From contig JAHQJS010000008.1 of assembly GCA_019057385.1 (NCBI GenBank), forward strand, positions 140,286 to 204,285: DNA of 64,000 bases. The letters are read 5' to 3'. Position 1 is the first letter of the stretch; each line of letters starts with the position of its first letter. The stretch comes from Candidatus Borrarchaeum weybense. Lineage in GTDB: Archaea; Asgardarchaeota; Sifarchaeia; Borrarchaeales; Borrarchaeaceae. Shown one piece after another: positions 1 to 8,945 of the stretch. The position numbers and the translations under genes were made by a program. Below the pieces are notes generated by a model that was given only the letters and a program-made list of their open reading frames with translations, ran no database searches and was not told where the DNA came from.

Positions 1-317
1 GGCGTAGTATCGCCCTCCAAGAAATGATAGGATTGGATCCTGTCACAAGGGAACTTTTAACGAACAGGGCATTTGTTTGGAATGCACAGGACGATTCTCA
101 CCAATACCTTGGCCGAAGCGTTATCCTTGAAAAAATTATGGATGCTATAGGTGTGTCCGAAAGAGATATATGGGACGAAATCGAGAGACGCAAGATAGTA
201 CTCCGATGGATGGTAAAAAATCGAATTAGATATTATGAAGACGTTGCAAACGTAATTCGTGAATATGTGGCCGCTCCTGAAGAAACCTATGAAAAAGCCA
301 GGAGAGGTCTAACGTAG
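1..317 (+). CDS. Type IV pilus / type II secretion ATPase, C-terminal fragment
   Basis: The frame is open from base 3, so the gene begins outside the window and only about 104 C-terminal codons are visible. The fragment (RSIALQEMIG..., then FVWNAQDDSHQYLGRS and a C-terminal RKIVLRWMVKNRIRYYEDV) looks like the tail of archaeal GspE/TadA/FlaI-family secretion ATPases, which power pilus assembly at the inner face of the membrane. The Walker motifs lie upstream and cannot be checked. Twelve bases separate it from the TadB-like gene, as expected for the ATPase-platform pair of a pilus operon. The family call rests on the tail plus context. Confidence 0.7.
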   Translation, partial: RSIALQEMIGLDPVTRELLTNRAFVWNAQDDSHQYLGRSVILEKIMDAIGVSERDIWDEIERRKIVLRWMVKNRIRYYEDVANVIREYVAAPEETYEKARRGLT

Positions 318-329
318 GAGTCGTTAAAT

Positions 330-1232
330 ATGAGTAAACAATTAAAGAAAATCGCCTACCTACAATTTGGTAAATTAGTAGAACCATATCTTAACAGATT
401 TCAAAACCTTGGTGCAGCTTTAAAAAGAGCAAGTATTGAAATTAGCCTTCGAACTTACCTTAGTATGGCTCTTTTTTCATCATTAATTGCACTTATTGTA
501 GGATTTATTGTACCGTTTGTAGTTTTATGGGCTTTTTTGGGTCTATTTACAGTCTTATGGTTAACATTTTGGCAGTCTTACATTGTCCCAATTATACTTG
601 CGATAGCCTCTGCGATTATCACTTTTCTAGGCTTTTACGCTTACCCATTTCTCATGGCTTCTGGCCGTAAGAAAACACTTGATTCAATTCTACCTGCTGC
701 TGCCAGTTATATGGCGGCCATGGCAAGTGCAGGTGTTCCCCCGGATAAAATATTCATCTCTCTCTCATCAAGTGATGTAGAAATGGCTCTATCTGAAGAA
801 GCAAGAACAATCTCGCGAGATCTAGAGATCTTTGGATACGATATTCTTAAAACGCTACAAGAAGCTTCTAAACGTTCACCTTCCCGAAAATTTGCGACGT
901 TTTTGGAAGGCATGATCGCCACGATTACATCAGGAGGCGACCTGACTAGATATCTTGCAACTGAAACAAAGACTTTAATGCGTGATAAAGAAGTTGAAAC
1001 AAGAGAGTATATTGAGTCATTGGGAATCTTCGCAGAACTGTATCTGACTGCAGCGGTCGTGGGTCCCTTGTTCTTTGTGATCATGTTCTCTATATTAGGG
1101 GCACTAGGTGGAGGCGCAGTAGGATTTGGACTTCCACCAACTGTATTGTTGTCTTTACTGGTGTATGTATTAATCCCCGTCTTTGAAGCTTTCTTTATTA
1201 TTTTAATAGACTCTACACAACCAGCTGAATGA
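330..1232 (+). CDS. TadB/FlaJ-like pilus assembly membrane protein (first of pair)
   Basis: A 300-residue integral membrane protein with hydrophobic segments at about residues 44-70, 75-112, 235-262 and 265-292. Between them is a soluble region (about 115-230, starting SGRKKTLDSILPAAASYMAAMASAG) that carries the GspF/TadB hallmark pattern 'LP..a.y.....saG.p......l'. In the family this protein is the inner-membrane platform on which the secretion ATPase acts. The start ATG follows an aggag ribosome site. It lies 12 bp after the ATPase and 18 bp before a second protein of the same fold. Archaeal FlaJ often contains both halves in one chain; here they are two genes, as in TadB/TadC systems. Confidence 0.85.
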   Translation: MSKQLKKIAYLQFGKLVEPYLNRFQNLGAALKRASIEISLRTYLSMALFSSLIALIVGFIVPFVVLWAFLGLFTVLWLTFWQSYIVPIILAIASAIITFLGFYAYPFLMASGRKKTLDSILPAAASYMAAMASAGVPPDKIFISLSSSDVEMALSEEARTISRDLEIFGYDILKTLQEASKRSPSRKFATFLEGMIATITSGGDLTRYLATETKTLMRDKEVETREYIESLGIFAELYLTAAVVGPLFFVIMFSILGALGGGAVGFGLPPTVLLSLLVYVLIPVFEAFFIILIDSTQPAE

Positions 1233-1250
1233 AATAGGAGTGAGTTAATA

Positions 1251-2129
1251 ATGCCAAAAGTTTCACAAGAACGAATAAAGTACTTATGGACAATTTCGTC
1301 CATTATAGGAATCCTAATAATTGCTGTAGGAATCATTTTGCCGCTATTAGGTCTTTATATTCGGTTAATACTATTGTTTACTGCTATAATGACCCCAACA
1401 GACTTCTTCATCTTGGGTTTGCTAGTTATTATCACTCCACCAGCATCAGCATATTTCGTAGATCAAAGATGGAGGAATGGAATCGATAATAACCTTCCAC
1501 AATTGCTAAGAGATATTTCAGATGCTCAAAGAACTGGATTATCTTTGCCCAGAGCTATCTTAGAGTCTTCTAAAAGAGAATATGGTCCCTTGACTACTGA
1601 ATTAAAAAAGATGGCCGCGAAGATTTCGTGGGGAGTTTCCTTTAGAGAAGCGATGCAAGCTTTATCTGAGACCGCGGACACACCCCTGGTTCGAAGGGCA
1701 TCTGTTCTAATTCTAGAAGCGGAGCGATTTGGAGGCGCTGCTGAGGATGTATTCGAATCAGCACACACCCATGTCGTTGAGTTATTAACGATTCGTAAGG
1801 AACGCGCAGGGCAGATCAGACCTTACATCTTCATCATATACGCTGCTTTCTTAGTTTTCTTGTTCGTTTGTATCGTTTTAATTACTACCTTTTTCGGTCC
1901 GATGGCTACTCAAGCAGGTGCAGGTCTATTTGCTCTAGCCATTGACATAGACTACATGAATACTCTTTTCTTACATATGTTAGTTGTAGAAGGATTTTTC
2001 GGTGGTCTTGTGGCTGGAAAAATGGGTGAAGCAGAATTACGCGCTGGATTAAAGCATAGCGTATTGTTGGTTGCTTTAGGGTGGATAATCTTCCGCGCGG
2101 TAATAATACTGGGCATTAGCCTCGTTTAA
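1251..2129 (+). CDS. TadC/FlaJ-like pilus assembly membrane protein (second of pair)
   Basis: A 292-residue membrane protein with the same architecture as its upstream neighbour: two N-terminal hydrophobic segments (about residues 10-70), a cytoplasmic GspF-like domain (NLPQLLRDISDAQRTGLSLPRAI, then SFREAMQAL and an LILEAERFGG stretch), and three C-terminal membrane segments. This is the second half of a TadB/TadC platform pair. It starts at an ATG preceded by aggagtgag. A coiled-coil protein and pilins follow on the same strand, so co-transcription is likely. Confidence 0.85.
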   Translation: MPKVSQERIKYLWTISSIIGILIIAVGIILPLLGLYIRLILLFTAIMTPTDFFILGLLVIITPPASAYFVDQRWRNGIDNNLPQLLRDISDAQRTGLSLPRAILESSKREYGPLTTELKKMAAKISWGVSFREAMQALSETADTPLVRRASVLILEAERFGGAAEDVFESAHTHVVELLTIRKERAGQIRPYIFIIYAAFLVFLFVCIVLITTFFGPMATQAGAGLFALAIDIDYMNTLFLHMLVVEGFFGGLVAGKMGEAELRAGLKHSVLLVALGWIIFRAVIILGISLV

Positions 2130-2156
2130 ACATTCTTACTTGGAGGCAACATTTGA

Positions 2157-2771
2157 ATGACTAAAATCGGCGAAGAGTTGCAAAGCCTTAACGAAAAGAT
2201 TGAAGAAATAAGTCAGAAAATGCAGAAAATTGGGTTCCTCATTGTTCAGTTAATTAACCGTCTTCCAGAAGAAGAAGAAAAAGTTACAAATAGTACAGAA
2301 GCAACAGATATTACTTCGCTCGAATCATTAGTTGCTCAAACTTTGACAAAAGCACTTGAAGGACAACTTCCAAGAATAATAAAAAACGAATTACGTTCTC
2401 AAATTGAAGGTAATGAAAAAATTAATGCAATTTATGATGAAATCAAGAGATCTCCTCGAATGGATTCATCAATTATTAATGAACTTAAAGAGAAAGTCTT
2501 TCCCCTCTTGACAGAAATGAAAACTGGTGATAGTGAAAATATCCAAAAAATAGAACAATACATGCTTAGCATCCGAAATGAACTCGAAAAACTAACTAGC
2601 GGGAAAATTAAAGAAGCTGAAGAAGTTATGAATCGATCTACAGCTTTGTTGGAAAAAGGATTGGCTCTCGTAGAGCTTGAATCTTTACTTAGAGAAATCA
2701 AGAGTTATCTTGAGGAACTTGTAATGGGTAACAAAGTGATCAAAGATTTAGATATCAATTCAAAGTTATAA
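2157..2771 (+). CDS. Coiled-coil protein of the pilus operon
   Basis: A 204-residue, strongly charged protein without membrane segments. It opens with a heptad-like helix (EELQSLNEKIEEISQKMQKI) and is predicted helical throughout, with acidic stretches such as LPEEEEK. I do not recognise a family. Its position between the membrane platform and the pilin-like genes suggests a cytoplasmic accessory or regulatory subunit of the pilus machine, by context only. The ATG is preceded by ggagg about 11 bases upstream. Confidence 0.6.
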   Translation: MTKIGEELQSLNEKIEEISQKMQKIGFLIVQLINRLPEEEEKVTNSTEATDITSLESLVAQTLTKALEGQLPRIIKNELRSQIEGNEKINAIYDEIKRSPRMDSSIINELKEKVFPLLTEMKTGDSENIQKIEQYMLSIRNELEKLTSGKIKEAEEVMNRSTALLEKGLALVELESLLREIKSYLEELVMGNKVIKDLDINSKL

Positions 2772-2783
2772 TTCGGAGGAACG

Positions 2784-4064
2784 GTGTTATTGAGTTTAAG
2801 TCGATTTAAATCTATCATATGGAGATTTTTCAAAGATAAAGTAGGACAGATGCAAGCAGTTGATTTTGCTATCGCTCTATCAATTTTTCTTATTGCTTTT
2901 TCTCAGGTATTGGGAATGGCAATAAATTCTACAACTGCTATCACTGAACAAACAACTCAAGACCATGTTTATATCGCAGGCAGCACTCTCTCAAATTATA
3001 TATTAACCAATGATGGTGGATTCGATTGGGATGATACAAGTAGTAGTAATTTAGAGCATGCAAATGGATATGCATTAGGCTTAGCGAATGAAACAGATTC
3101 TCCAGCCTATACCCTTCACCCTAATGCTTTAGCACGACTAGATCCAGAATCCAAGTATTATCTTCCAATTATCGATGAAACGCAATATGGAATACAAGAT
3201 CCTTATTATGACTCAGCATATCATGAGTACATTCACCCTACTGATGACTTTAACGCTCATAGCGCTTTAAATATTCCCTATGGAGAACGATTTTACTTTG
3301 GCCTTCACTCTCTCATAAGACTCAATCTAAATTATACGTTGGATCCCCTCACAGACCAATTAACTTTAACTACATGGGTTACTGATAATGGACAAAATCT
3401 GACTAATTCGAAGGTTAGCAACATCAGACACTATCTCATAGATTCACAAGGGAGTGTTAGAATAAGTAGAAGTTCTTCGGATGCTGTGATAACAGATACC
3501 ATTGATCTTACTGGACGACCTTATGGTTATTATGCTTATGTGGGACGAGTAGAAACAACAGGTGGTAATTTTGACTTTCGTTACACCATTATTGATTTTA
3601 ATGCCGACACTATCGATTATAGCACCCTTAAAGTTAATACTACATTACTTGAAAGGAGTTCACGTGACGGAGAACTCCATTTATGGTGGGATGGCGAATC
3701 TGGCGATATTCATGCGAACTATACAGTGATTCGTCCAGATGGTAGCACTGCAGAGTCTAGTCTCCATGTTAACAACCATTCGATGTACGAGGATTTGGAT
3801 TCCTTAGGTGCGAATAATCCTGTTATGGTAGTTGTCCGAGCCTACGATGACAATCAAAATCATGCAGTGACATTTACAGCTCTCCCATTACTATTTGATA
3901 GTGATGTACGTCCTACACATCAATCGGACCTTACCCATGAATATATCCGTTCAATTTACGGCATTTCTCCTACAGAAGGCGCAGTTTATACTGAGTATAT
4001 CCATAAATATGTTTCTGTCAGAGGAATGGTTTTTGAAGCTACTGTATGCTATTGGAGACGTTAA
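2784..4064 (+). CDS. Large pilin-like secreted protein
   Basis: A 426-residue protein with a short basic N-terminus, then GQMQAVDFAIALSIFLIAF, a prepilin-like sequence: basic segment, small residue, then about 20 hydrophobic residues. The remaining roughly 380 residues are extracellular-type, rich in Thr/Asn/Tyr and beta-prone. In the family such proteins are cleaved by a prepilin peptidase and packed as minor pilins. Two starts are possible: GTG at 2784, only three bases after ggagga, or TTG at 2790 with nine-base spacing. I cannot choose between them. It belongs to the pilus operon (13 bp after the preceding gene). Confidence 0.7.
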   Translation: MLLSLSRFKSIIWRFFKDKVGQMQAVDFAIALSIFLIAFSQVLGMAINSTTAITEQTTQDHVYIAGSTLSNYILTNDGGFDWDDTSSSNLEHANGYALGLANETDSPAYTLHPNALARLDPESKYYLPIIDETQYGIQDPYYDSAYHEYIHPTDDFNAHSALNIPYGERFYFGLHSLIRLNLNYTLDPLTDQLTLTTWVTDNGQNLTNSKVSNIRHYLIDSQGSVRISRSSSDAVITDTIDLTGRPYGYYAYVGRVETTGGNFDFRYTIIDFNADTIDYSTLKVNTTLLERSSRDGELHLWWDGESGDIHANYTVIRPDGSTAESSLHVNNHSMYEDLDSLGANNPVMVVVRAYDDNQNHAVTFTALPLLFDSDVRPTHQSDLTHEYIRSIYGISPTEGAVYTEYIHKYVSVRGMVFEATVCYWRR

Positions 4065-4078
4065 TGAGAGGGTAAAGA

Positions 4079-4543
4079 ATGAGAATGAAATTTCTAATTC
4101 GCGGAAAGAAGGGTCAGATTCATACTCTTGAGGCAATAGTAGCTGTTGTAATTATGATCATTTTTGCGTTCTCAGTATTTCAGTTCTATTCTGTTCAAGC
4201 CTATGAGTCACAATCAGTAGAGGATCTCAAGGAGCGAGGAAGAAGCGCTTTAACCGCTTTGGATGCTTCAGGAAAGTTAAAGGATTGGGTTGCCTTTGAC
4301 GATGGAGATGATGATGACAATCTTAAAGCAGCATTACAAGAGATGCTACCCTCTGACACAGGATTTAACCTAGCTGTGTTTAGAGATAGTTTGGATGGCA
4401 CACTTGTAGATTCTGTAAACTATGGAGAATCACCGCCTCCAGATAAACCGATTGCCACTGTAAATTATGTGGTATGTATAGGTTACACAGGTGATATTGA
4501 TGATGATGTACGATACATAAAATTTCAGCTTTGGTATATTTGA
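4079..4543 (+). CDS. Small pilin-like protein
   Basis: A 154-residue protein whose N-terminus (FLIRGKKGQIHTLEAIVAVVIMI) has the archaeal prepilin pattern: a Lys/Arg cluster, then G-Q at the probable cleavage site, then a hydrophobic helix to about residue 40. The rest is a small acidic ectodomain (DDGDDDDNLK). It is probably a minor pilin or pseudopilin of the same pilus, and lies 14 bp after the large pilin-like gene and 6 bp before the next pilin-like gene. The identity is structural; no specific family is recognised. Confidence 0.7.
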   Translation: MRMKFLIRGKKGQIHTLEAIVAVVIMIIFAFSVFQFYSVQAYESQSVEDLKERGRSALTALDASGKLKDWVAFDDGDDDDNLKAALQEMLPSDTGFNLAVFRDSLDGTLVDSVNYGESPPPDKPIATVNYVVCIGYTGDIDDDVRYIKFQLWYI

Positions 4544-4549
4544 GGAATA

Positions 4550-4951
4550 ATGATGAGAAGGTTTCGCCGATCTTCAAAAGGACAAATCCTATTATTGTCT
4601 GCTATCATAGTTTGCATTCTTCTGTTCGCAGTTGGAGGCTTTCTTGCAGACGCTTCCACGAAGAGACCTCCAAGGGAAACAGAGGATATATACTTTGTAT
4701 TTGCAAACATAAAAGCAGAAACCGAACAAGCTGGAGAACGTGCTTTACGTGATGATTCTGAATCTTATTTGAGCGATTGGACCGAGAGAGTAAATGCTTA
4801 TATCGAAGAATTAGGCTACAGTGGATTTTTAAGTTATGAAGATTGGACAAGAACCGCGGAAGAATGGTCCGTAGATTTTGTCTTTATTATGCAGTCTACA
4901 GATACGATCTTACAAGATAGATTCACTGCCAGTGTTCCCCCTGGCGGTTAA
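4550..4951 (+). CDS. Small pilin-like protein
   Basis: A 133-residue protein beginning MMRRFRRSSKGQILLLSAIIVCILLFAV: a basic N-terminus, a GQ cleavage-like site and one hydrophobic helix, followed by a helical charged domain of about 95 residues (DIYFVFANIKAETEQAGERAL). It has the same overall plan as the preceding small pilin-like protein and is presumably a minor pilin. ATG codons at 4550 and 4553 are both usable. An 84-bp spacer follows before the next pilin gene. Confidence 0.68.
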   Translation: MMRRFRRSSKGQILLLSAIIVCILLFAVGGFLADASTKRPPRETEDIYFVFANIKAETEQAGERALRDDSESYLSDWTERVNAYIEELGYSGFLSYEDWTRTAEEWSVDFVFIMQSTDTILQDRFTASVPPGG

Positions 4952-5035
4952 ATACACATAATTAAAACATGCTTTATCCAAATGATACAAATACAATTGA
5001 ATGCATCGAAGAAATGATTCCACGAGAGGATATCA

Positions 5036-5947
5036 ATGAAAAAATTCCTGAAAAGTAAAAAAGGAGTAAGTCCCGTCATTTCGACGATATTAATCTTCAG
5101 TATATTAATGACAGGAGTCATTCTCACCTATAGTTGGGGGCTTCCTCTTGTTCTTGTCTTTCAGGATAAATCAGAAGTAAATGATGTAGAAAATCAGTTT
5201 TATGAACTTGATCGAAATATCAAAATCGTGACACATGAAGGCGATGGTGCTACAAGATCTACTCAATTTGAATTCAAAAAAGGTTTACTGAACTACACGA
5301 GTAGTAGTAATTTCAGTCTTATCGTGGTATCTGGTGATTCTCCCGATTTTGCAGATCCAGATGCTATAATCAGAGGTCTTGATGATTCTGGTATACCTGA
5401 TCTTGGAAGAATGTCTTATGTTGTGCAGAGTTCAATGGACGATCTTGCGATAAATTCTAGCACTGCTTTGACTGGAGCGGTAGATGCGTATCCAATTTTA
5501 AATGTGACGGAAGGAGCACGCGATGCTGGGCTTTATCCGGCGTTTGAAGAAGCAGATCAAAATCAGGATATTAGCAGGATTGTATATACGCGACCAGAAT
5601 CATCATTCTATTCTCTTTACCTGGAATACCGACCAATACTCGTAATTACTGCCCAAAAATCAGACGGGAGAATCGATTGGCTTGATGTGGAGCTACATTT
5701 AATTGAATTAGACAATGTTGGTTCTTTTCCTGAAGTTGGATCAACAAAAATAATCGTGAAACGTATAGATATCATACGCGATTCATGGTCAAGTGTTTCG
5801 ACCAATATTCAAGATCAAGATCAGGTTTATCTATATGCACTTGTTGATGGAGTATACCAGCAACTCACACTCGATTTTGAAGTTACTGGAGACTTTGAAT
5901 TTCGCCAACGTAGTGTAATCACACAAATACAAATTTATGATGCTTAA
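5036..5947 (+). CDS. Archaeal type IV pilin (VSPVI-type N-terminus)
   Basis: A 303-residue protein with the classic archaeal prepilin N-terminus KSKKGVSPVISTILIFSIL (DUF1628/Pilin_N type). Cleavage would follow K-K-G, leaving a roughly 22-residue hydrophobic assembly helix. The ectodomain is beta-rich and ends in a strongly beta C-terminus. The start ATG follows cgagagg. It overlaps the next gene's longest reading frame and is clearly paralogous to the following pilin: both share YSWG/YSVG, a following L-V-x-x-FQD-x-S segment, and SSM near the middle. Confidence 0.85.
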   Translation: MKKFLKSKKGVSPVISTILIFSILMTGVILTYSWGLPLVLVFQDKSEVNDVENQFYELDRNIKIVTHEGDGATRSTQFEFKKGLLNYTSSSNFSLIVVSGDSPDFADPDAIIRGLDDSGIPDLGRMSYVVQSSMDDLAINSSTALTGAVDAYPILNVTEGARDAGLYPAFEEADQNQDISRIVYTRPESSFYSLYLEYRPILVITAQKSDGRIDWLDVELHLIELDNVGSFPEVGSTKIIVKRIDIIRDSWSSVSTNIQDQDQVYLYALVDGVYQQLTLDFEVTGDFEFRQRSVITQIQIYDA

Positions 5948-5957
5948 AAGGAGTGAC

Positions 5958-6731
5958 GTGACAAAATTGAGACTAACTAAACGCAAAGATGCGGTTAGCC
6001 CTGTTGTAGCAACAATACTACTCACGGCAATTATGATCGGAGGTATTACAGTAGCATACTCTGTAGGCGCTCCTCTCGTCACAGATTTTCAAGATAGGTC
6101 AACCGTTAACAATGTAGTTAATGATCTTTATGTAGCCGATAGTAATATCAGAGCCACTATACACGATGGTGTAAGTGGACAAAGAGTCACACAGTTCTCA
6201 CTTGATCGTGGTTCACTTCATTTTGACGAAGGCACGAATGCATCTCTAGAGATAAGAGGCGGCCCAAGTCCTGAGTATTTAACGATTGGAACAGTAGGTA
6301 GTCTAAGATATAGACTAAGGAGTTCAATGACCGAATTACCTATACAAGGAAGCCGTTCTTTTACTGGTGCTATCAGCCAGTTTGTATATACTAATGATAC
6401 AGCTACGAATAGCGAAATTGCCGTAATTAATTATACAAGACCTTCATTTGGTATATACCAAATCTCTTTGGAATATAGACCAAGACTCTACATAGACGAT
6501 AATACTCAGACGCTCTACATCTATACTATTCGACTAATTGATGAAGATAATAGCTTTCCCCGTGTTGGATCACCAAGAATTACTTCTACATTTGTAAATC
6601 TGACAATTGTAGAATCAAATTACAACGTAGGCGCTAACTGGGCTGTCTACGAAGGTGAAACGCAAATTACTGCTCAAAGAGCTTATAATAGTATAACCGT
6701 AAAAGTATTGTATTATTATGTTGAAATCTGA
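5958..6731 (+). CDS. Archaeal type IV pilin (paralogue of the preceding gene)
   Basis: A secreted pilin with N-terminus RLTKRKDAVSPVVATILLTA, a class III (prepilin) signal followed by a hydrophobic helix. The reading frame extends back to ATG 5937, overlapping the previous stop, but a GTG at 5958 sits five bases after an aaggag ribosome site and gives the more normal short leader; I use it. The ectodomain parallels the previous protein (LVTDFQDRSTVNNV versus LVLVFQDKSEVNDV; RLRSSMTELPI versus VQSSMDDLAI). Tandem duplication is likely. Confidence 0.82.
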   Translation: MTKLRLTKRKDAVSPVVATILLTAIMIGGITVAYSVGAPLVTDFQDRSTVNNVVNDLYVADSNIRATIHDGVSGQRVTQFSLDRGSLHFDEGTNASLEIRGGPSPEYLTIGTVGSLRYRLRSSMTELPIQGSRSFTGAISQFVYTNDTATNSEIAVINYTRPSFGIYQISLEYRPRLYIDDNTQTLYIYTIRLIDEDNSFPRVGSPRITSTFVNLTIVESNYNVGANWAVYEGETQITAQRAYNSITVKVLYYYVEI

Positions 6732-6748
6732 TATGAGGATAGATTGAA

Positions 6749-7657
6749 ATGCCACACGAATGGGTATCCACTCTTACCGTAATGGCACTTAGTGTACTTG
6801 TTCTTTCATCGGTTACATTAACTACACAACAGTACGTATTCAATTTAGAGGATGCATTAGCAGAGGATAAATTACAAGACCTTACAGATGAGATTGCAAC
6901 AAAAGTTATTTCACTCTATAACATTGGACATAAAAGTGACGCTGACCCTTCGGATTCAGATCCTATTATTGATATTGCAAATACTAGATTAACATTATTA
7001 GAGCGAACAATAGGCAATTCTTTTTACCGTGTAGTATTAAATAATTCTACTGGTACTATTGAAGCCTATTTATCAAATGATCCAAGTGTTAGGGCCAGTA
7101 CATCCCTTCAAGGAATCAATCATCAAGTAGATCTGAGTGGGGATGCATGGAGTGGCAATAATACCTTTATTTGGTATCAAAAAAGGCTTAATCAAAAGGA
7201 TTTGATTTCAATAAATAATGGAGTGTTCGAATTTTTCCAGTTATCATTAGATACTTTGCCAGAAGATATGTTTGCCTTTTGGATAGAGCCTCCAAGTTTT
7301 AGAACCACAGGAATAGTAATGAATATTACGAATATTGGCACCAATGATGTTGATGTTTATTGGGTTGAACTTAGGGCTGAAGGAGGAAATGCTTATTTTA
7401 GTATAAATTCAGACGATCCTCCATCAGGAGCGTGGGCAATTGAAGCAGGAACTCAAGAAGAGTTTAGTTTATATTTTGGTCCTCCAGGCCAAGCACCCCC
7501 GACCTATCTTGAACCATACGACAGAGCAGCGTTTCCAAACTTCTTAGACGAAGGTGACGAGTTAACAATTATCTTTTATTTTGATCAAGTCACATTAGCC
7601 AATCTCGCATCTTCAGATAGCCAAGAGTTTACAGTAACCGTTCCTGCTCCTCCTTAG
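6749..7657 (+). CDS. Pilin-like secreted protein, last gene of the pilus operon
   Basis: A 302-residue protein with a single N-terminal hydrophobic segment (about residues 7-28: WVSTLTVMALSVLVLSSVTL) and a large beta-type ectodomain. The N-terminus has few basic residues (MPHEW), so classical prepilin processing is less certain than for its neighbours; it may stay anchored. The ATG follows gaggatag. It is the last gene before a convergent glycosyltransferase, with a T-rich stretch (about 7673-7688) after the stop that could act as a terminator. Confidence 0.65.
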   Translation: MPHEWVSTLTVMALSVLVLSSVTLTTQQYVFNLEDALAEDKLQDLTDEIATKVISLYNIGHKSDADPSDSDPIIDIANTRLTLLERTIGNSFYRVVLNNSTGTIEAYLSNDPSVRASTSLQGINHQVDLSGDAWSGNNTFIWYQKRLNQKDLISINNGVFEFFQLSLDTLPEDMFAFWIEPPSFRTTGIVMNITNIGTNDVDVYWVELRAEGGNAYFSINSDDPPSGAWAIEAGTQEEFSLYFGPPGQAPPTYLEPYDRAAFPNFLDEGDELTIIFYFDQVTLANLASSDSQEFTVTVPAPP

Positions 7658-7716
7658 TAGCGGTTCTCTAGGCTATTTTTCTTTTTAAAATAACAAATAA
7701 TTCCAGTTCTTCTACA

Positions 7717-8937
7717 TCATCTTTTATTGTAGAGCATGAAAATATGTTCAACCATCGTTTTTACAGCATTGAATTTTAGTGCTTGTTTTCTAATCGCCTT
7801 TGCCATGTTCCCAAAAGAGGGCGTGGTTAAAATAGTGTTTATTGCCTTTAAAAGTGATTTTTTGGATACATGTGACTGAGAAATGACTAAACTAAGACCA
7901 AGTCTTCTAACAGAGTTTGCGTTATCTATTTTTTCAGGATGAGATGGTGTGGGAATGATTATCATTGGTTTTCCAAAGTATAGACATTCTGAAGTTGTAT
8001 TATGACCACCTCTATGAATAACTATATCGCAGATTCTGTAGATAGGAGTTCTTGTTTCAATCCAGCCATAAATCTTCACATTTTCTCGAATAATTGGCTT
8101 GAAATTTCTACGTCCAATTGTCACGAAAAACTGGAATGTTTTTGGAAATGATTGAAAAATCTCTCTAAATTTTTCAGTAATTGCCTTTTTTTCTTTGGGT
8201 GTCCCACTTAAGCCTAAAAATATAAGTGGTAGTTCATTTAGATCAAAAGAACGCCTAAAAGCGACATCCTCTCGTTTATTGCTTAGAGCATTTAGGTTTA
8301 TATCGATTATAGGGCCAATGAATTCGGCGCGTTTGTAAAATGAAGAATATACATTCACCTGTGATTTAGCAATTGTAAATGGATAGGGAAAATCAGGAAC
8401 ATATATTTTCTTACTTATCCGCCATACTACGCTTAGACACGCAACGAGGCTATATTCCAGCAATTTCTTTAAAATTCTTCGGATTTTTGAAAGTTCTTTT
8501 ACATGAGGTAGAATGACTTTCATTTGCTGTAAAATAAGAAGACAGGGTCGACCAAGAAGCCACGATGCAATTACTGTAGATATACGAGAATCTGTAATAA
8601 TGGTGTCTGGATTGATGCGTTTAATTAATCTTATTTCTTTACAGATTTGTCTTAACAATGCTGAGATATGTATTATTGGTCGTGTTGTGGTTTTTACAAA
8701 ATCAGGAGACCCGTCTGGTAACTCAAAATATTTTATTGCAGGTCCTCTTTCAACAGGAAAATTATGGGACTTAACAAAATTTACTGCTTCTCCATTAGTA
8801 GAAAAGAAACAAAATGCGCCAAGGTCACGTAGTTTTTTAGCTATAGTAATTAAGCGACCTGCATGACCTAATCCAATGCCGCATGGTGCAAGATAGATTT
8901 TTGGTCTCATATTTGGTTTAATGCTGGGTGTTTTCAT
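7717..8937 (-). CDS. Family 28/MGT-like glycosyltransferase
   Basis: A 406-residue GT-B fold protein. The N-terminus IYLAPCGIGLGHAGRLITIA matches the G-x-GH loop of UDP-sugar glycosyltransferases such as MurG and diacylglycerol glycosyltransferases. The C-terminal half has IVIHRGGHNTTSECLYFGKP followed by MIIIPTPSHPEKIDNA, the nucleotide-sugar binding signature. It probably transfers a sugar to a lipid or surface acceptor at the membrane; the substrate cannot be read. A second possible start is the Met of MRPKIYL nine codons in. Location next to a pilus operon would fit surface glycosylation, but transcription is convergent. Confidence 0.8.
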   Translation of the reverse strand: MKTPSIKPNMRPKIYLAPCGIGLGHAGRLITIAKKLRDLGAFCFFSTNGEAVNFVKSHNFPVERGPAIKYFELPDGSPDFVKTTTRPIIHISALLRQICKEIRLIKRINPDTIITDSRISTVIASWLLGRPCLLILQQMKVILPHVKELSKIRRILKKLLEYSLVACLSVVWRISKKIYVPDFPYPFTIAKSQVNVYSSFYKRAEFIGPIIDINLNALSNKREDVAFRRSFDLNELPLIFLGLSGTPKEKKAITEKFREIFQSFPKTFQFFVTIGRRNFKPIIRENVKIYGWIETRTPIYRICDIVIHRGGHNTTSECLYFGKPMIIIPTPSHPEKIDNANSVRRLGLSLVISQSHVSKKSLLKAINTILTTPSFGNMAKAIRKQALKFNAVKTMVEHIFMLYNKR

Positions 8938-8945
8938 GATTATCT

